A stretch of DNA of 64,000 bases, taken from assembly GCF_026230105.1 (NCBI RefSeq), contig NC_079480.1, positions 27,756,488-27,820,487 of the forward strand, in the 5' to 3' direction. A model generated the notes under the pieces. That model was not told the DNA's origin. It saw only the letters and a program-made list of their open reading frames with translations, and searched no databases. The DNA comes from Diorhabda sublineata. Its lineage: Eukaryota > Arthropoda > Insecta > Coleoptera > Chrysomelidae. The position numbers were made by a program, and so were the translations under genes. How positions within the stretch are numbered: the first letter of the stretch is position 1; each line of letters opens with the position of its first letter. This document shows positions 57,225 to 64,000 of this stretch, in pieces.

Positions 57225-58915
57225 TTAGAAATGTTTGATAATTTTCTCCAGAATGTCTTTCTATGGCAAACGGTTGCCTGGCCATGTACAAGCTATCTAG
57301 AAATCTACATTTCTCCTAAACCATGAATTTTATCGAGCCAAACAAAGAGTACCCTCACCATAACGGTCGAATGTATAACTCAGCAAATATACTTCAATAT
57401 AAGTTCTAATTTCGTTGCTTTGGTGTTTTGAAAAGGAACTACCTTTTATAAAAGTATAAAGTAAGACTGCACTGGAAGAGCCTACAATTGCGACTTGTGA
57501 CTGACATACTGTGAGTTATTTGGTGTGCGGGATTGACTTATGTCATAGTTAAACTTCTGCTTATAATGCTACAAGAACTTTCGCCAATTTACTTTTTTAC
57601 GTCAAAAGTTCCTGGTCGATAATTTAATAGTAAAAATAATACATTGAGAAACTTGGAGAATAATTTAGAAATTTAAAAAAAGTTTTGAAATAATCTCTCA
57701 CTGCTCTCAGCATCACGTTCAAATATTGTCAATATTATAATTTTTTTCTAATGCTGTTTTTGCGAACTTTAACAACTCTTTTAAGTGAAAAGTGGATACT
57801 TCAAAAATGTATTATAGTTTTTTTTTTCGTTTGATAAGCCGTAAGCAAACAAACTGTATTTTCAATAAATAATTACAATTTATGATAATTCTCTCCAGAA
57901 TGTCTCTTTATGGCGAATGGTTTCCTTGGCATGTACAACGGTTCAGAAATCTAGATATAGAAATCTCCTTATTAAATTTTATCAAGTTAAACAAAGAACC
58001 CCCTCATCTTGAGGTTCGAATGAATACTTTAAAATATTCACTTCAATAAAAGTTCTGATTTGGCAAATTTGGTGTTTCAAAAAGGAAAATATATTTATAT
58101 AATAGAAAAATATAAAATAAGACTGCACTATGAAATCAAATAATTGCGACTTGTGACTGACAAGCTATGAAGCTTTTGGTGTGCGGAATTGATTGACATC
58201 AAGGTTATACTTCTGCTCAAAATGCTGCAAGAGCTGTCGCTAATTAACTCTTTTTATTCTCAACAAAAGTTCCTCTTCGATAATTTAACAACAATCATGA
58301 TGCATTGAGGGCCTGTGAAGAGCAATTTTGAAATTCTAATAGAATCTTCCAAAAAATATCTCATAGTTACCAGCATCATCTTCAAATATTATCAATATTC
58401 TAATTTCTTTTTATGCTAGAAATGAGTTATCGACTCGAGTCCTTTTTAGAGCCATATTATCTATTCTTACCAACTTCCCTTCGAAGTTTTCCTTTTTCTT
58501 GTATTTTCCTACTTAGTTAATTCATTTTTCATCAAATCTTGTCATGTTACTTGTGTTAGCTTTTTTTCTTATCCTATTCAAATTTGCATACCTTCATTTC
58601 AGTTTAATATTATTCTATATTTCCCAGATATATCCGAATACTTAAAACCTGGAACCGAAAGTTTAAGTGTGTGTGGGATTGACTGACATCATTGCTATGC
58701 TTCTGCTTATACTCCTGAAAAAAAAACTATCGTATAATCACTCTTTTTATTTCCATCCGTTAAGAGAACATTTCTGGTAAATGAGTTAACAGCAAAAATA
58801 GTGCATTGACGGCCTATGGAGTGTAATGTCAAAATTTCAATAAAACCTTCAGGTCTGTCACTCTTTTCATCACAATCCTCACATATCATCTATGCTCTAA
58901 TTTCTTTCTATTTTC
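57225..58915. repeat. Imperfect tandem repeat, ~656-base unit, 2.4 copies
   Basis: Unit 1 (about 57225-57775) and unit 2 (about 57885-58430) share a long series of segments in the same order and spacing: TCTCCAGAATGTCT, GGCATGTACAA, TTTTATCRAGYYAAACAAAG, AAGACTGCACT, AATTGCGACTTGTGACTGAC, GGTGTGCGG, CAAAAGTTCC and TTCAAATATTNTCAATATT. GGTGTGCGG sits 656 bases apart in the two. A partial third unit (about 58665-58915) repeats GTGTGTGGGATTGACTGACA and downstream segments, about 490 bases further on. No unit keeps a common open frame, so this looks like non-coding repeat DNA. Confidence 0.88.
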
Positions 58916-59565
58916 AGGTATCAAATTTAGATTCCAGCTTAATAAACCCATACTTTCCATTGTTTTTTCAGCTTCACCATGAGTTTCATTCCTTAATTCT
59001 TATTTTTTGTTAATTTTTCTCTCTCAATAATATTTTCCTCAAATGTGATTCTTCATTAAATTGGTTCTTTTTATGAGCATTTACTATGTGCGAATGTATC
59101 TGTTATCCCAAAAAAATTATGTCCTCAATTTGAAAAGTAGAAAACTTCAAATTTGAACATTTATACAAGACCTTGAATTTTGTTAAATTGGATTGTGAAT
59201 ATAATTCGTTTGATATCTTTCCTTAAGCTCCAGTTTACTTGGATTTCTGTTTAAATAATTCCATCAAATTTTTCTTTGGTGGGATTATTATATTTACCCA
59301 TCCACTTCAGTTTGAATTTTAAATAAGTTTCCCGATACAGATGGATAATTCACAAAGTTGTTTGCTAGCTATCCACTTTCTCATTATTAAATATTCCTCG
59401 ATGAGCTTTTATCCAACCAAACTTAATTTGTTTGTTAACCGGTCCCAGATCTTCAAGTTTAATTAGTATATCTTTAATTATAAAATTCATGTTGTCTCTG
59501 CCAGAAATATTTTGAATTTTACTTGGAATACTTTTGCTGACTGATACATTTCTTATTTATTAATA
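58916..59565. other. No gene recognised
   Basis: AT-rich, nothing supported. Confidence 0.45.
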
Positions 59566-59567
59566 TA

Positions 59568-60170
59568 CGAGGCCGGTTTGATAAAAAAGTGATTATTCAG
59601 CTGCTGTGATTGAATTGTTTATTATGTCACTTATGCATATAATACTGATGATGCTATAATTGATGATGAAATTGATTGACTGATGAAACCCGTACCGTGT
59701 TATTACCAATCATGGAATAAAAGTATGTGAGATAGCTAATACAGAAAAGATTTCAACCGAATAGGTACGCAATATCTGGCATGGAAAGTTATATTTAAAA
59801 AAGTCATTTTCAAGGTGCGTGCCGCAATTACTTAATGCGGATCAAAACATCAGATATATGCAAAATTCTGAGAAATTTCTGGATACATTCGAACGTAATC
59901 CAAGTGAATTCTTTCGCTATATGAAACAGTAGATGAAACTTGGTTACACTTTATACCCTAGAATAAAAAACGTGCTCTCATTTTTTCGGCCAAAAAGGTT
60001 ATAATCGTAGTGATGTGGAAATCCAAACTTGTAATCCATATTGATTGCCATGTTCTAGGCCCGAACTTTGAAGCAACGAATGCATTTATTGAGGAAAATG
60101 TTTTGTTCCTTGACAATAATGAACCTGTCCATTTATCTACTATTATTGAGGTAAATTAGCCGAACTACGT
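59568..60170 (+). mobile_element. Mariner E transposase remnant
   Basis: The left end CGAGGCCGGTTTGATAAAAA follows TA (59566-59567) and resembles mariner termini (C-G-A-G-G-x-C-x-G-G). The plus strand reads TNHGIKVCEIANTEKISTER-like text near 59705-59765. Then come NIWHGKLYLKKSFSRCVPQL and LNADQNIRYMQNSEKFLDTF at 59770-59895, ERNPSEFFRYMKQ near 59895-59930, then the first catalytic region changed to VDETWLHFIP-like text after a frameshift near 59930-59955. KKVIIVVMWKSKLVIHIDCH follows near 59990-60050. The second half is lost. Confidence 0.82.
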
Positions 60171-60389
60171 TACGATTTATTGACTTATAGCTATATTCAC
60201 CTGATTCAGCTTCCCCTTATCAACTTTGTTATTATTTAGCCCAAAATATGGCTTATTGAATAGCGATTTTAGACATTTTATGGATAAGATTGACAAAAAT
60301 AAAACTTGTTCAGGTGAGCGTGTACAGTTAGAAAAAGAATATTTTAATAGATAACCTCGTAGTGCAAAATAAGATGACAAACTAGCCTG

Positions 60390-61640
60390 AACACTATTCA
60401 TCTAGGTTGAAAACACAATAGCTGCTTGATTCAATATCATGAGCTCGATATACAATAAAAATATGTTCATTAATAGCTTTAGAAGAAATAATAACTAAAA
60501 TAGTTTCACATAAATACGTAAAAGTGTGAGCACCATCAATAACACCGCAGACTTGAAAACGATATGCGAGTGGCGTCATATTCGCAAATCTTAAATTAAG
60601 AAGTGTCAGGTCAGGTGACCGTGGAAGTCCTGTCTTTGTTTCCCTTATGACTAATTCAGCCAACGGGTAGAGTGACGTTCAGCCAATCGCACCATTATGT
60701 GAAGTGATGCTCCATCTTGCTGAACAATGGAGTTCTTTGGTCCATTTTCTTCCAATTGGGGAATGAATCATGACGGTAGAACAACCAGTTACAGTTGATT
60801 CTCAGAAAAGTGAGGACTGTATACTTTTTGGTACAAAAGCCCTCAATTCAGAAGAATCTTGATACATTTGTACCATCGCGTGAGGATCTTCTGATCTTCA
60901 GTTCCACAAATTATGGGTTTAAATGTACTGAGTAACATATTGCTACAAAAACCATAGTCTGCATGCATGCCTGTAATAACTATATACGATAATTGAATGA
61001 GATTAAAAGTATCAAACTGTCCAAAAACAGTTACAGTAAATTAGTATTCACGACAACTGAATCCTTAGGGGTTAAGGGATTCTGAACTGATGTAGATTAA
61101 TCTTGTTATAATTGTACCATCATTGAGTATTGAGGCACCTTTATCAACAAAAACCCTGATTTGCAGGTTTGTATCAACTACAGAAGATGAGAGCGAGACT
61201 CTAGAAATCGTTACAGAAATTGCTAATGTACAGTTAACCTTACGAACATATATCTTTGGGTAGCAACTTCCACACTTGTTCAACCCTATTCTTACTAACT
61301 TTTGATTACACAATACTTTCCCTTCCATAAATACAGCTGGCATTTTCATACTGATGTTACCGTCTTTGAATGTTATTATTGTTTGATTAATAATAACTAC
61401 GTTGTCAAGTAATTACAGATTCCGTCTTTTCAAATTGTAGAAAGAGTTTTCTGATTTCTTTTTGATATATCCGCGGCTGCCTGACAGCATATAATTGGTC
61501 ACTAGTCCCAGCAAACAAAACTCTACACAACGTAAAATCATTCGAGGAATGTTCAACTCACGACAAGCTTTACGAACGGAGTTACCAGTGAACAATTTTA
61601 GCACTCGCATAACGCTTTCTTCACCAACTTTTGGTCATTC
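60390..61640 (-). mobile_element. Tc1-like transposase remnant (SPDLTPLDFFLWG type)
   Basis: Minus strand, read leftward. The helix-turn-helix part RVLKLFTGNSVRKACRELNI, then PRM, lies at 61555-61610. After an unrelated-looking open segment (61065-61349), the strand reads ICGTEDQKILTRWYKCIKIL near 60880-60940. A F-F-S-E-N-x-V-T-like block follows near 60790-60850, then FIPQLEENGPKNSIVQQDGA and SLH near 60720-60790, with the second catalytic Asp region. The final anchor is GLPRSPDLTLLNLRFANMTP, then the R-F-Q-V-C-G-V-I-D-G-A-H-T tail near 60530-60640. This order matches the insect Tc1-like transposases that end SPDLTP-x-DFFLWG / Q-V-C-R-x-x-x-G-A-H-I-E-H. Frameshifts and stops are frequent. 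Confidence 0.75.
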
Positions 61641-62561
61641 CATGCTATTTATTAAATAAATGCAGTCGCTGATGTTATCGTTTTTGAATGTTATGGACGC
61701 TTAAAGAATTATAATCGAGGACAGGTTGTTCATAAACTGGAAATTTCTTTTTTGCAAACTGTTTAACACAAAAGAATTTATCTTCTAAAATCGATTTTGT
61801 AATGATTGTGGCATAGATTGCTTAGTATTGACAATAAACAGAAATGTACTCATATAGGCTATTATTTGAAACTAGTTTAGATTGTACTTTGAGTTTGTTG
61901 TGAGGGGTTTTTACCTAACTATTCATTTCTAGACAGGATATTAATAGATTGCCAAAAATAACACATTTCTAAATTTTCAGCATGTTCAGAAGTGTTAAAA
62001 TTCGCAGAACTCGTTGTTGAAACTAACGAAAAATTGAAATTATTAATCTAGATTTATCTAGATGCAGTAGCAATGATCAATATGTAATTCTATAGAACAC
62101 ATTGAATTAAATAACTAATTGAGCTATATATTTATCCACAGTTGCATATAAGCAATCATAAGGTAAATTTTTATTCGAAAGAAAATAATTGGAAGCATCA
62201 AATGATTATTTTTTTTCTCGGAAAACTGGGTTAACTACAATTTGCCAGTTTGAACTGAGGGAAATGATTTAATGTATTTTTTCCTTCTGATTGAATTCTG
62301 CCCATTTGAAAAAGGCGATTAGGAGTGTACAGTAATTACAAAAATTTCTTATTGTCATTAATCATATCTGCTGATCGTATATTCAACGTTGCTTAATTAA
62401 CATGAAAGTGTGATGATTTTCACTAGAAAAAATTACCATGATCATAAAAGAACATAGCTTACTTATCTCCGTATCCAAATTTTAGCACTTCGACTGCAAA
62501 CCGAGTATTTTAAAAGCGACCATCAGAGCCAAAACTCTTTTTTATCACAATTAAAGTAGAA
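61641..62561. other. No gene recognised
   Basis: AT-rich, nothing supported. Confidence 0.45.
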
Positions 62562-62911
62562 TTTAAAGAAGTATTCTACACAAAGTAATATTTTTCACTT
62601 ACTTCAACATCAGATGCTAAGTAACAAACCATTTTATGCAAGCTGGCCGATATGTACAGGGAAAAAAATGTCAAATCATGTATTCCAGCGTATATAAATG
62701 GCCTATACAACAAAATTTTGATCGATACGCCACGTGTATCTTATAATTACTATAATCCCTCGGTCCTAATAGAAAGAATACATGATTTGACATTTTCCCT
62801 GTATATATCGGCCTGCTTACACAAAATTTGTGATGTGTTACTTAGCATTTGAAGTTGAAGTTAGTGATAAAAATTACACAACAAATTATTTTGTGTAGAA
62901 TGCTTCTTTAA
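62562..62911. repeat. Fold-back element (long terminal inverted repeat MITE)
   Basis: The left arm, about 62562-62690, begins TTTAAAGAAGTATTCTACAC and ends TGTCAAATCATGTATTC. The complement of 62783-62911 begins TTTAAAGAAGCATTCTACAC and ends TGTCAAATCATGTATTC. The arms match over nearly 125 bases with small indels (for example AAGTAATATTTTTCACTTAC versus a longer AATTTTTATCACTAAC). The roughly 92-base centre is unique. It contains no coding sequence. Superfamily is uncertain because no diagnostic target duplication stands out. Confidence 0.9.
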
Positions 62912-63039
62912 AACTCATATAATTTCAATATACTATACTTTTGAAATATTTTTTATTCAGTTATTTGTATTCTATTCTCAAATAAAATGTTCACATTTGT
63001 TGTATATTTTTGCTAAAACTATTTCTTTTTTTAAATATA

Positions 63040-63340
63040 CATCCTGAACGGCAGCATCATAAAAAATATGCGCAGTCCACACAGACCACGGCTACTTGAG
63101 TCCCATAACAAAATAAGGCTAAATGTTATTGCTTGGCGTACACATTGCCAGTTATATAGAATAAACCGTGTATACCCAAAGAAACACGCAGTTTTTTAAG
63201 ATATCCCAAATAAAATGAGACCTAATATGTTAGTAAGTTATGTTATTAAGATGATTTTTACATCATTTAGGAAGTGAGGAGGAGTTCTATCGTGCATGAA
63301 CCATATCTCACTGCGAATGTTTAGAGGAATATCACATAAG
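63040..63340 (-). mobile_element. Tc1-like transposase fragment, second copy
   Basis: The minus strand at 63255-63340 reads DIPLNIRSEIWFMHDRTPPH, then FLNDVKIILIT. It corresponds to the D-G-A-P-P-H-F catalytic block of the Tc1-like family also seen at 60390. Further left, near 63085-63135, a decayed TFSLILLWDSSSRGL resembles the T-P-L-D-F-F-L-W-G block. Only about 100 residues remain and the frame is broken. Confidence 0.6.
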
Positions 63341-63400
63341 AAATTCTAAGTATCGCTGACCAGTCAGGTTACTATCAAAAAAATATGGACCTACTTAAAA

Positions 63401-63665
63401 GCTTGGTATTTGCAACATCGAATGCTCTTCAAATTTCAATGAAATGTCCTCCGTAGACTCCAGAAGTGTAGAAGTGCAAGATGCCCACTTCGAACCATCA
63501 TTACTAATTTTTTTTACTTTTATTTTATAAGTTTTAGGCAAACTAACTGAATTTTTCGATATTCCATTTTTGTGAATAACACGATGATCGACAGTATGCA
63601 GATCAGTCCAGAAATGTTTGATTGTGTTTTAATACCTCCTGTAAGTATTTTCAATAAATAATTGA
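63401..63665. repeat. Palindromic dispersed repeat, copy 2
   Basis: 63401-63494 is the inverted counterpart of 56904-56998 (shared, in complement: GTTCGAAG, CTTGCACTTCTACAC, CTTCTGGAGTCTACGGAGGA, AAGAGCATT, ACCAAGC). The following 63500-63665 matches 57120-57250 and 57815-57875 (AATAACACGATG, CCAGAAATGTTTGAT, TATTTTCAATAAATAATT). Confidence 0.82.
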
Positions 63666-64000
63666 GGCGTTCCTTAGAAAAAAGACCATAGTCCAGTTTT
63701 GACTTTTTTGAGAAAGTAGAAAAACTTTATGTCGCCCCACGTCTTGCATAATTTGGTTCTGTCTTATATACGACATATTTTATTTTATAATTAACGAATG
63801 TCGGCCAAAAAAAAATTGATCAAAATTTTGGTGATATTTCAAATAACATACTTTTCCCTTTTACCTCCACTCTTATCTTAAAAAACAACACTGCACTGTT
63901 ACTAAACGATTTCATTCTGTCATTTCCTTCTTCCGCATTTTGTTCATCATCACTTGTATTACTAACTTTTCTGGTTCTACGGCGAAGCGGAGCATTTATG
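63666..64000. other. No gene recognised
   Basis: AT-rich to the window end, nothing supported. Confidence 0.45.

Noticed and set aside
59759..60170. Membership of mariner E in the mariner B family because both have CGAGG-type ends
   Set aside because: The internal transposase text (RCVPQLLNADQN, RNPSEFFR) differs from mariner B, and similarity is limited to the first few terminal bases.

Overview
The window looks like a stretch of an AT-rich insect genome. It is mostly intronic or intergenic DNA crowded with decayed transposable elements. The arthropod assignment rests on two things seen in the sequence. The first is a pair of spliced exons of a beaten path (beat)-type immunoglobulin gene, a neuronal cell-surface family of insects. 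The second is the repeat content: many Tc1/mariner transposases, non-LTR retrotransposon reverse transcriptases, and a TTAA-flanked piggyBac-like element. A beetle or similar insect would fit, but the order cannot be fixed from sequence alone. There are no bacterial-type operons, no rRNA or tRNA genes I could support, and no CRISPR.

Host gene. Two minus-strand exons, 27084-27292 and 23546-23678, have good splice sites and compatible phases. Together they encode one V-type Ig domain, with the two disulphide cysteines on separate exons. The gene runs right to left. Its signal-peptide exon(s) and its second-domain and C-terminal exons were not found and are probably outside the window or lost to view in very long introns. 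The 3.4 kb intron between the exons holds a Tc1-like element (24745-25740) and a mariner fragment (26100-26310). An almost complete mariner copy (22352-23508) ends only 37 bases past the 5' splice site of the second exon.

Mobile elements. At least six Tc1/mariner-type lineages are present. Mariner A is at 17446, 22352, 41970 (minus) and 51590. Mariner B has terminal repeats reading like CTGGCTATTAAATAACGAG, at 15705, 35213 and 47654. Mariner C is at 27445 and 38935, and mariner D at 30010 and 44770. Single copies of other mariner types sit at 26100, 50770 and 59568. Tc1-like types are at 11040/24745 and 60390/63040, and an IS630/DDE3-like piece at 38040. Non-LTR retrotransposon pieces lie at 3770, 7529, 9291, 14090, 16750, 18860, 19440, 31880, 34150, 42870, 45780, 46690, 46960-48640 and 49440. 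All are interrupted by stops or frameshifts and none looks active. A mariner B copy is nested inside the 46960-48640 reverse transcriptase.

Unusual structure. A fold-back element at 54221-54687 carries, on the minus strand, a sequence that meets the hammerhead ribozyme core rules (54300-54367), with the very short stem III typical of Penelope-like elements and retrozymes. A second, unrelated fold-back element is at 62562-62911. A 656-base imperfect tandem repeat occupies 57225-58915, next to a palindromic dispersed repeat at 56904-57113 that recurs at 63401-63665. Shorter repeat clusters lie at 32524-32874, 36059-36541 and 37085-37545. Boundaries of decayed elements are approximate (tens of bases) unless a target-site duplication is stated.
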